64,000 nucleotides of DNA, from positions 310,001-374,000 of the forward strand of contig JAACJP010000021.1 of assembly GCA_013368375.1 (NCBI GenBank), read 5' to 3'. How positions within the stretch are numbered: the first letter of the stretch is position 1; every line of letters begins with the position of its first letter. Origin of the DNA: Tricholomella constricta. Taxonomy: Eukaryota; Basidiomycota; Agaricomycetes; Agaricales; Lyophyllaceae. Below, piece after piece: positions 55,131 through 64,000 of this stretch. The notes beneath the pieces were generated by a model. That model saw nothing but the letters and a program-made list of their open reading frames with translations, was not told where the DNA came from and ran no database searches. The position numbers and the translations under genes are program-made.

Positions 55131-58100
55131 ATGCCCAGTCTCCGCTTTCGGGCTCATTTCAAATCCCAAGAACCTTCTGTAAGTGTGGTTGTTGTGTTCA
55201 ACACTGCGCGTGCGAGGCTGATCGAGATCGATGCTGCAGGGCAAGGACAAGGGAAAGGGCAAGGAGAAGGAGACGGCGAAGGACGACGTGGACGACGGGC
55301 TCGTTCACAAACCAACGACGGGGGAGTATGTGGGGGAGGCTGGGAGGGGGTTCCTCCTGATCCTGGAGGCCGTGGCAGACGAGATTCCGGTGCCTGGCGT
55401 TGGCGTTGTGGTGAGGCTTGCTGTCGGCATCATCAAAGGCTGCGAGGTAGGCCTGCCAATCAGTTTGACGATGATACGGATGGAGGTTCATTTGTTGTTG
55501 TTGTAGGGAAGCTACGCCACGCTGGAGTGCGCAGAGGAGCTGAAGCTTCATGCTAAGACGCTCGCCGCCGCTTTGGTCGATGCGGTGAAGGGAATGAAGG
55601 CGGAGGATGTTCAGGAGAAGCTAAAGGCCGATATAGCGTCCCTTGAGAGGTAAGTGATGTGTCTCTTTCTCAACTTCGCCGTTCACGAAGATTCATTTTT
55701 CAGAGACTTGAGATATGTTCAGCAGACGCTGGACGAAATCGTCTCTCAACACGCACTCCTTTTACTTTTGTTCAGGAACCTTAATGATGACAAGGTCCGC
55801 AAGTGCATGGACCGCTTGAAGAATTCCCTTGAACGTTTCCACGTAAGACATTTTTGGCATTTAAAAAGCTGGACTAGATGTTCACTTACCGCTAGCTTTC
55901 TCGAGACATCGACCACGCCAGTACCCTCGATCAGCTGGAGAAGCAAATTCTCGCTTTCCATTCTCGCCAAGAGACATCCATCGGGCAAATCCAGGACGCG
56001 GTTGACGATGTCAAAGCAATTCTCGACGAACGCCTCCCACTACCCTCAAGTTCCTCTTCAAAACCCCGCCTGGTACGCGCCCTCGTGCCCTCCAACAGCG
56101 AGATCTTCCATGGCCGCGACGCGCTGGTGGCCAAGTTCGTGCAGCTCTTCACAAGAGTGGTTCCGGAGGGCCAGAAGCGTCCGTGGGCGTGCATCCTCGG
56201 CCCCGGAGGGATGGGCAAGACGTCGACGGCGCTTGCTGTCATGGCCCACCCCGAGCTGAAAAAGTGTTTCCCGGTGGAGAACCAGGTCTGGGTACCCTGC
56301 GTCAAGGCGACCTCCGTCGCCCTCTTCTTCGACACCCTCTACTCCGCGCTCGGCATCACCCATAGCTCAGGCAACGCGCGCAACGACATCCTGCAGGAGC
56401 TCCGACGCGGTAACGGGGACGCGGACGCGGACGCAAATCCGACGCCGCTCGTGCTCCTGCTCGACAACTTCGAGACGCCGTGGAATGTCGGCGGGGGCCG
56501 CGCGGAGGTGGCGCAGGTCCTGCGCGACATACATCAGATCCCTCACGTCGCGGTTCTCCTCACCATGCGGGCGGCGTTGCCGCCGTGCGAAGGGTTGCCC
56601 TGGTATCACATGGATCTGGCGGCTGTGGACGCGCGCTCCGCGCACCGCATCTATTCGGCGATTTATCCGGGCGGGGGGACGGACCCAGGGCTCCCGGGGC
56701 TGCTCGCGATGGTGGGGCAGATGCCGCTCGCTATCACGCTCATGGCGAAGGTCGGGAAGCTCACGGGATTGACGGCGGAGAAGCTGGTGAGGGAGTATAA
56801 GAGGGTTGGGACGGCGATGCTTGGGCGCGGGTCGGATGCGGAGCATAGCATGGATGTTTGTATTGGGCTTTCGGTGGAGAGCGCGCCGATGAAGCAACAT
56901 CCTGAGGCGATGGAGCTTTTGGCGGCGGTGGCGATGTTGCCGGGCGGGACGACGTATGAGATGTTGGCGGGTTGGTGGGCACGGGACTTGGGGAATTTGA
57001 TGGGGGCGCTGGAGGTGCTTAGGGAGACGTCGCTTTTGGAGAAGAGGAACAAGACGTTTTTTGTTCTTCCCGTAATCAGAAGGTATATCCTCGACCCGTC
57101 CTGTTTCCCGGGCAAGGTGCGCACGGCGATGATTGAATCGGCCTGTCAGTTCCTTAACCACCATGGCAAATCCAGGCCTGGGAATGACCCGGCGTTTGTA
57201 CAGCATGCAGTGGCGCTCCATGGCGAGGAGGGAAATTTGCAGGCTGTTCTTCTCCAAACGACGGCACCGACACCGAGGTTGATCGCATCGCTTATCTTGC
57301 TGGCGCAGTACCAATGTTCCACGAGGCCCCGAACGCTGGTCATCCAACACGCGCTGCGGCTCGTGCAAGGAATGGAAAGCAACTGTGTGCTCCTTGCGCG
57401 CGTCCTCTTTCACTACGGAAACATCGCCTTGCGGCTTTGTAGCTACAAAGCGGCAAAAGCATATTTTACCCGTGCGCGCAGCATGTTCCTCGAGATCCCC
57501 GACATGAAACACGCCGCAGAATGCCTGGTGCATCTGTTCCATATTATGCGGCGCACCGACGATCTGGGCGGGCCTGGGGCGACCGGGAAGTTCCAAGCAC
57601 CGCTCCTCTGGAAGGCACAGGCGGAATTTGAGGCGATCGGAAATAAGTACGGTGTGGCGCTGTGCTTTATACACCTCGGGACCGTGCAGCAGAGCTTTGG
57701 GCGGTGGGATATGGCGATGGACCTTTTGTTTCGGGCGAGGGAGATGTTTGCTGAGCTTGGGGATCAAGTGGTGCTGACGTATTGTGCGCTGAAGATTGCG
57801 AACTTGTATTATTGGAACCAGAACTTCAGGCAGGCGGAGATCTGGGCGGCGCGGAGTCAATCGGCAAGCTTTGGACAGCATCTTTACTTGATGAGAACGC
57901 AGCTGCTGGCGCGGCTGTGTCTGATCAGGGGTCACTATGAGAGGGCGCTGCGGATGCTTAGGAGGTTGTATGAAAGCTCGAAGGCTTTTGGTTTGCCGTT
58001 GGAGACTGCGAATGCGATGGAGCAGATGGGGCGCACGTTGGCGAAGATGGGAAAGAAGACGGACGCGGAGAAGGCGTTCAAGGCTTGCTTGGCGATGTAC

Positions 58101-58247
58101 GGTGCGTTGCCGGAGGGCGGGGAGGGGGATGTGACGAGGTGCAGGTATTTTTTGAAAAGGCTGAAGGATCCGCGCGTGGTGCCGACGGCTGCCGAACGGA
58201 AGAGCCTTGTAGAAATGTACCCGGAGGATGTTGATGACTTGCTTTAG
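55131..58247 (+). CDS. NLR-type STAND NTPase: MLKL/HeLo-like N-terminus, NB-ARC, TPR repeats
   Basis: Five exons (55131-55178, 55240-55446, 55507-55649, 55704-55842, 55896-58247) join in phase to 962 residues. An alternative start is the ATG at 55231 without the first intron. Residues about 25-170 are a helical bundle like the MLKL/HeLo-type cell-death domains. The NTPase has FHGRDALV, a P-loop GPGGMGKTS near 281-289, Walker B LLLDNFE near 367 and QMPLAITLMAK as the GxP-like motif. From about residue 570 come TPR-like helix pairs (LCFIHLGTVQQSFGRWDMA and others). Fungal NLRs of this kind act in non-self recognition and regulated cell death. The TPR repeats look diverged, not near-identical. 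Confidence 0.8.
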
Positions 58248-59059
58248 TGAATACACGTTCGCGGTAGACTCGTACCAGTCCCTAAAGAAATTGCGGAGTT
58301 GATGACAGTTGATCAACGCTACCGCAAAATAGGGACTTGAACATGATCTCGTGTTTTAGGACAGTTGGATTTCTCTTTTGACTTGGTAGAATTTCGACAA
58401 CTTGGAAGATTTGAACTCGTCCTCGTCCCAATTCAATTCTGAGTAGAGAGAACTGTAGACCTTATAACCCTAAGCATTCTGGTAGAAAAATGATGTGTAG
58501 AAAGTACATATGACAGGGAAAACTGGAGTTACAAACCATCGAGACTATGCTTGTGATCATGCTTTTCAAACCCATTGTCTCGATAGACACCGATAGGTTC
58601 AAAAATAAAACAAAAACCTCTGCAAGACTTTTGGGATTGACAGCCTCTGGTAATACCAGGAGAAGGCTGGTAGGAAATATGCTGCAAGGTATTACAGGGA
58701 AAACCCAGGCCTTCCATGAGATGCTCTATTCCATCACTGGAGCCCCGAGAACACAGAAAAAGACTGCCAGAAGACTTTGATCGTGGTAACAAGTTTTGCC
58801 GTTACATGGCAAACACCCAAGGGACGGTATATCTGTTTGGAACAATTGGAATCTGCTGTGATCATTCCAACACAATCTGTAGAAGTATAACACTTGTCAC
58901 CCAGATGAAAGGAAAAAATGGGCCTTGAGTCTTCTCAAGAACATAAGCAAGGACGATTCATAGGCCGCGATCGGACTTTTAAACCAACAATGATCCCATG
59001 AAGTTTCTCTCCTGCTCGTTCAGCGGGAAGTAAAGGAGGTACGATCTCAATACGATATT
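58248..59059. other. Intergenic region without a supported gene
   Basis: No coding structure seen. The right end should hold the promoter of the kinase gene. Confidence 0.5.
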
Positions 59060-61121
59060 ATGACCGTTGCAGAGGAATGGTATCTACGAGCTGATGCTCA
59101 GGTTGGAGAAGGAACCTTCGTGAGCATACCTTGGTTCCTGCTGTTTCTAAGATTGACCTCGTCGCACTCAGGGACGCGTGTACAAAGCTATTCGGGTAGC
59201 AACCGCTCAGGTCGTAGCACTTAAGAAATCTCGGGCTTCTTTGGCGCTCAAATCCACCCTCTTGAATCACGAGCGATTGCTACTTCAACGGCTGGAAGGT
59301 CATCCTTCTATACCGAAAGTCCTTGCCTATGGGCGACTGAAGCATTTCGAGTACCTTGCTATGGAATTTCTCGGAATGGCTCTGGACGATGTACAGAAAC
59401 ACTGTTGGTGTCTTCCGATGGACAACGTCTTGCTTGTTGCGGATCAAATGGTGCGTCGCATGAGCAACCAATGACCCGCCAGCCAACGTTGATGATACCT
59501 ACGACGTACCGCAGGTCTCAGCCTTAGAGCACCTGCACAAAAGTGGAATCGTCCACTGCGATTTGAAGCCCGGAAACATTCTCCTCCATCCCACTGATCC
59601 AAAGCGCTTGTACCTAGTCGATTACGGGTTTGGGAGAGTAATTGCTCCCACGACTCAAGCAACCTCCACGAATACGCCATCGTACCACGTCATTGGTACG
59701 CCGCTGTATGCCAGTCTAAATATGCACTACGGAAATCGTTCGTACGTTGCTATGCTCATATTATAAGATCGTCTTCAACCGGAAGGACCCTAGGCCCTGC
59801 ACCTCGCGACGACGTAGAATCTCTGGGTTACTCGCTCCTCCACCTCGCGCGCGGATACCTCCCCTGGTCATATAACGTTCGCCACGGGACAAGAAAGACT
59901 CAGCACGATCAAGTTCGGATTAAGAAGCAACGGCATACTGGCGCTGATCTTGCATCCAATGGGCTACCCTGCATCGGGGAGATGATTGATTATGCACGCA
60001 GCTTGATGTTCGACCAATTGCCAGATTATAAGCTACTGCGTTCGCAAATACAAGAAACCCGCCGCCGAGCTGGTGCACACCACTTCTATTCTGTCGATTG
60101 GAATATTCCGCATAAAACACCAGGTCTGTTCAATTATATTCTTCCGCTGTAGAATTTCCGTCGACGAGGCCTTCCTCTATAGATGACCTATTATTGTGCC
60201 CTGTACCCAATGATCCTATCTTCCCCCTCCGCTCTGGGCAGATCGTATGCTGCCAAGCCGACGTACGTACAACTCTCGAGGGATATAGTGCTCGAGCGGG
60301 CGATCCATCATTCTGGCGAGATTCCAGTCTCTCTCCCGAAAGATGGAATACCGCGGTCCGCCCAGCAGTTGTCCTCAACGTTGAAATAGATAAGCGGACC
60401 ATGCTATGGAGTGTTCACGTTGCTTGCATCGGACGAGGGGCTCTCTCTTCCACTTCCCCCAACGTTGTCCCCATCTCTCCCTTGCCCGCCAAGGGTAGCG
60501 TGACGCCCAATCCCACCTGGCCGCTTTCCGAGTGCTACTGCTATATCTTCCCTCGACCGATGAAGTTCCTTTGCTATCCGGGCGAGGTACTCACTCCCTT
60601 CCCATGGTCATATCGACAAAGGCTAATGATCTATTCAGATCGAATCTGTGGCCTCTACCTGGACCCTCAGCACCGCGGACATCGACCACCTCCGAAAGAA
60701 ATTTGACAACGACGCTTTTGCACGAACATTGAAAAGCTCTGAAACTTATCGCCCTTACGAAGACGTCTTTGTCAAGGTCACCGCACTCGGGGCTGATGTC
60801 AAGCACAGCGACGCCATGGGCCAGCCAATCGAATGGGGAGGGTGCAAAGCGTGGTTTGAAGAGCATGCGGACCTCGCTTTGCGTCGTCGGGAACATGAGC
60901 GAGGCACAGTGGAGGAACCCATGATGGGTGATGCGCCGTCAGATAGCTATTGGGAGTGGGACTTTGAGCGATGGGGACACTGCCAGGGTGAGCTGGACTC
61001 ATCGCTTGCAGCAGGCGTGGATGGTGCGACTGCATTTCCGAACTTGCCTCCGCTGCCTGTGATCGTAGACGTCGAAATGTCCGATGATGTGCGTTATAAA
61101 GCGAGTCTTACGTGGGTCTAG
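59060..61121 (+). CDS. CK1-like protein kinase with a long C-terminal extension
   Basis: Six exons (59060-59119, 59172-59450, 59515-59741, 59786-60123, 60153-60586, 60639-61121) join in phase to 606 residues. The glycine loop GEGTFGRVY spans the first intron, ALKK has the VAIK-type Lys, HCDLKPGN the catalytic loop (residues about 127-134), VDYGFGR replaces DFG, and PRDDVESLGYSLLHLARGYLPW is the CK1-type helix F region. Residues from about 340 on form an unrecognised extension with many aromatic residues. The intron at 60124-60152 is only 29 nt, so this junction may be wrong and the extension a separate gene. A seventh exon is possible (see 61122-61345). Confidence 0.65.
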
Positions 61122-61345
61122 AGTACACTAAAATAGGAGAACTTGTGAAGACATGTTCAATTAGGGGTCGATCAAGGCAGCAAAGACTGGTGATACCGCA
61201 ATTATAACGGTGGACAACAACGCTTTGGCCGTTCTGGAAGCGGGCAGAACTGTAGCCTTGACTCCAGATATCGAGAATCCAACAATAAGTAACAAAATCT
61301 ATGCACAACACCTACCGCTAGCTTTCTCGAGACATTGACCAGACT
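61122..61345 (+). other. Possible last kinase exon overlapping a fragment of NLR splice-junction sequence
   Basis: A splice from TGG|GTCTAG at about 61115 to TTAG|GGG at 61164 would add about 57 residues (AIITVDNNALAVLEAG..) and stop at 61336-61338. The last part, ACCGCTAGCTTTCTCGAGA at about 61314-61332, matches the NLR intron 4/exon 5 border at 55889-55907. This segment may be a decayed copy of an NLR. Confidence 0.35.
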
Positions 61346-61681
61346 GGTAGTGACCACTCTCTCCAGGGTCCACTTAAGGATACTCTGAGTTTGGCCTGAT
61401 TTCGTTCAGAGGATCCACCGGGGAAGTCGAGTCGAAGAGCAACTGAGCCATGTTCTCAGCATGTTCTCGTATATCTTGACGTCCTAGTATGTAAATTATC
61501 CACCATGTCTACTCTCGACATCCGAGTCCTCTACAAGGACAAGGCAGATCCTGGCCCAGATGACTTGACACGTTCGCGGAGTTGCGTGGAGGCCAAACAC
61601 AAACACAACACTGACGTCGATGCGAGACTCGATGGGCTACTTGCAGCATGGCGTCATCGGTGACGGCAGCTCCTCCAGACC

Positions 61682-61689
61682 CTATATAA
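61682..61689 (+). promoter_or_regulatory. TATA box of the HAM1-like gene
   Basis: CTATATAA lies about 45 bp upstream of the ATG at 61732, implying a short 5' UTR. Confidence 0.6.
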
Positions 61690-61731
61690 CTGCGTTTGCG
61701 CCACAGATGGCAGTGAATCAAACCTCACACC

Positions 61732-64000
61732 ATGGACAAAGCGACATCTGTACTTGGCGCGCTTGACGCGGGCAAACTGCCCACTACCCAGCAAATAAAC
61801 CAGTTCATTGACTGGCTCGACAAGGTCGGCATCGCATCTGTCGAGCCCCGAATCACCGGCGACCTGAGCTCCCAGGGCCGCCTTCTCGCAAGGCGTGTTC
61901 GCGAGCTTCTAGATGCATATAAGCAGCTCGGTATCAACAAGAATGGTCAGTTCGTTTCGAGTTTGTAGTAACTGAGCTGACTCCCTCTCCAGGCGATAAT
62001 ATCTTGCAGATTGCCTTCTGGCATCTGAGCCAGGGTGATCTCAAGCCGTCTGGCTTCGACAAGGAAAAGGCGACGGCTGACGTCGAGGCCATCCGTTCTG
62101 CTCTCCGCACTCTTCTTTCGATTATTTGGACCTCTCTTTCTTCCGAGTCTGGCAATCTTTTGAATGATTTTGCGTCTTTCACTCGACTTTCTCTCGCTGA
62201 CGCCGCAGAGCTCATTGAGACCACTGCGGGCACCGCGAAAGAAAGCCTCCGCGACATTGAGCAGGGTGTGCAGAAAGGAGAACGCACGCACCTCATCGGC
62301 AGGGACAAGAAGCGTGTAGAAGAGGAGGAACGCGACGTCAAGGCCAAGTGGGACCATAGCATGGACGCAGTCAAGGGTGCCGGCGACTCTGCTATAGACG
62401 CCGGTCGCGGCGTTTCGGCCTCCGTACAAGAAAAGGCGGAAAAGACTTCTACCCGAGTCCAAGCTGCATACTTGAAGGTGAGTTGAACTATCACCACGTT
62501 GTATCTATCTAACGTTACTTCCAGATCTGCGACCGTGCGCAAGCTGATCCGAAGTTCCGCGAGGCTGTGGACACTATCATCTCCACCCTCCAAAAATGCG
62601 TCCACCAGACCCTCGACGCCGGCAAGTCCAGCTCCCTCTCCTCCTTTATCCAGGACCCTACTCCCGAACAACACATCCCCAAAGCCCTCGATCTCATTCA
62701 GACCTTCCTCGAACGCCTCTCTTCCACTCCTCTCGAACCGCTCTTTACCAAGATTCGCATGTGCCTTGACGCTATCGCCGCCGACCCGGAGCTGCGCCAG
62801 TGGTTCGACGACTTTTTCGAGCTCACGCGCAAGAACCTTTCGAAGGAGGGCTATGCACGCTCGGACGAGTCCAAGGCAAATCGCAAGTCGCTGCGCACGC
62901 GCTGGAAGGCGCTGCTTGATGAGGAGAGCGGGAAGTGGCGTGACACTGTGGATGGGGTCAAGCAGGAGCTGAGCAAGTTCCAAGACGGGCTCAATGCGGA
63001 CCGGGATTTGCAACGCGTCAAAACGGCTCATGAAAAGCTTTCTGAAGATCTTGAGAGGGGGCTTATCGAGGCGGGAGGAAAGGCCGAGACGGGCCTGGAG
63101 GCGCTCATGGAGCGTGCGTCGTGGTTCTGGCAAGATATTTTCCGCGTGTATATCCCGCGCATCGTCGAATTCCTCGGCGACTTGCCTATCCCCAGGTAAG
63201 CTACAGCACTCAACCTTCCATAAAATATCCTTGACTCACTCTTCTTAGGACCGAATATAAAGACGCCGAGATCGAGTTCGTGCTCGAAAATCTGGACATC
63301 TCGTCGCTCAACCTCCTCCCCTCGCACGTCTACATCCGCAACATCACCGATGTGGACATCACCACCGTCGACTCGCCCACCGCGCCCGCGCACACCGCCG
63401 TCGGCACGCTCACCCGCATCAAAGTCGACGCGGTGCAGCTCAAGCTCGACGATGTCTCGTTCTGGTACAGGGACCTCAATGCGGGGATGCTCGCGCCCGC
63501 CGAGGTGTCCGGCCGCCTGGCGCTGACGCTCCCGCCGCAGGGCGTGTCGCTCGACATCAAGGTGCGGCTCATCCCTGCCATCATCCCTGCGTCGGACCCG
63601 GGCTCGCGCGCGGCGAAGGCGCATTTCCATGTGGTTGAGCATGTGAAAGTGGGTATTAGTGATGAGGTGGGGATGGAGATCAAAGAGAGCAACCATGGGG
63701 TGTTGTTGTCCCTGTTTAGGCCGATTTTTGTGATGAGGCTGAAGGAGGCGCTGGAGAAGACGTTGGCGGAGCAGGTGAGGGCGGCGATTGAGTGGGTGGA
63801 TGGGGTGGCGTGGGATGTGGGGAGGAGGAAGGAGGTGTTTGAGGATACGGGGGCGGTTAGGGGTGGTGCGGCGGTCTTGGCGGCGGTGTGGAGTGAGGTG
63901 GGCAGGCTAAGGAGGGAGGGAGGGGCGAGGGGAGTTGAGTGGAAGGCGACGGGGACGGGAGTTGTGGTGAAGCAAGGGGAGGGGGAGGGTGAGGTGCAGT
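61732..64000 (+). CDS. HAM1-like / DUF5923-type protein, 3' end cut by the window edge
   Basis: Exons 61732-61945, 61993-62477, 62525-63195 and 63249 to the edge are in phase and give about 706 residues with no stop. The N-terminus (PTTQQINQFIDWLDKVGI, LSSQGRLLARRVRELLDAYK) matches my memory of the fungal HAM1-like N-terminal/DUF5923 architecture. The middle is helical and charged. The fourth exon has the beta-rich part with DVSFWYRD and LPPQGVSLDIKVRLIP, as in HAM1-like C-terminal regions, which resemble lipid-binding folds. Function in fungi is not established to my knowledge. No signal peptide is seen. Confidence 0.75.

Noticed and set aside
56367..58316. 649-codon open frame on the minus strand opposite the NLR gene
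   Set aside because: It is the shadow of a GC-rich coding strand: composition is Arg/His/Leu-heavy, no domain is visible, and the plus-strand frame has P-loop, Walker B and TPR features.
61934..63133. 399-codon open frame on the minus strand opposite the HAM1-like gene
   Set aside because: Shadow of exons 2 and 3; crosses their introns without regard to phase and lacks recognisable motifs.

Overview
This looks like nuclear DNA of a filamentous basidiomycete, most likely an Agaricomycete of polypore type. The genes are intron-dense with short GT-AG introns, histone H4 itself is split by introns, the transposable elements include a chromodomain Gypsy element, and several genes belong to families expanded in Agaricomycetes (MLKL-like NLRs, CK1-like kinases, HAM1-like proteins). 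This assignment is inferred from gene and repeat content only. All splice models were read by hand from reading-frame phase and GT-AG borders.

Region by region. (1) 1-9.5 kb: most of a Ty3/Gypsy element (Gypsy-1) whose 5' LTR lies off the left edge. It has gag, protease, RT, RNase H, integrase and a chromo-like domain, then an extra 3' domain, and one frame break inside RT. (2) 9.5-33.6 kb: a decayed partial copy of the block at 40.7-45.6 kb (FtsJ-like fragment, TFIIIC subunit, histone H4, sacsin-like gene), blown apart by insertions. These include a solo LTR with a GATGC target-site duplication, LTR relics, a relic gene of unknown family, and a 12.7-kb nest. The nest is a hAT-like element (8-bp duplication GCTGGGGT) that carries a GTG/GTC-rich array, and that array was in turn hit by a complete 10.5-kb chromovirus (Gypsy-2, duplication GTGGT). 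(3) 34.1-38.3 kb: three intact-looking genes (a PD-(D/E)XK-like protein, a 172-aa unknown, an MFS transporter). (4) 40.7-42.5 kb: the better-preserved copy of the duplicated block, with TFIIIC subunit and histone H4 tail to tail. (5) 43.5-52.0 kb: a 13-exon, roughly 2,616-aa sacsin-like protein with two GHKL ATPase modules and a C-terminal BTB domain. (6) 52.6-61.1 kb: a protein with two zinc modules, an MLKL-like NLR with TPRs, and a CK1-like kinase. (7) 61.7 kb to the right edge: the 5' part of a HAM1-like (DUF5923-type) gene.

The most unusual content is in Gypsy-2. It has two consecutive aspartic protease domains, a textbook -1 frameshift signal (GGGAAAC, 6-nt spacer, 9-bp hairpin) at the gag/pol border, and a primer-binding site complementary to its own predicted transcript start (Tf1-type self-priming). 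It also carries a spliced 631-aa coiled-coil gene antisense between pol and the 3' LTR. Pol has one frameshift and one in-frame stop, although the LTRs differ by a single indel. Among host genes, the sacsin-BTB fusion stands out: chaperone-type ATPase modules are joined to a possible Cullin-3 adaptor domain, with an NLR and a kinase downstream on the same strand. A shared role for these genes is only a hypothesis.
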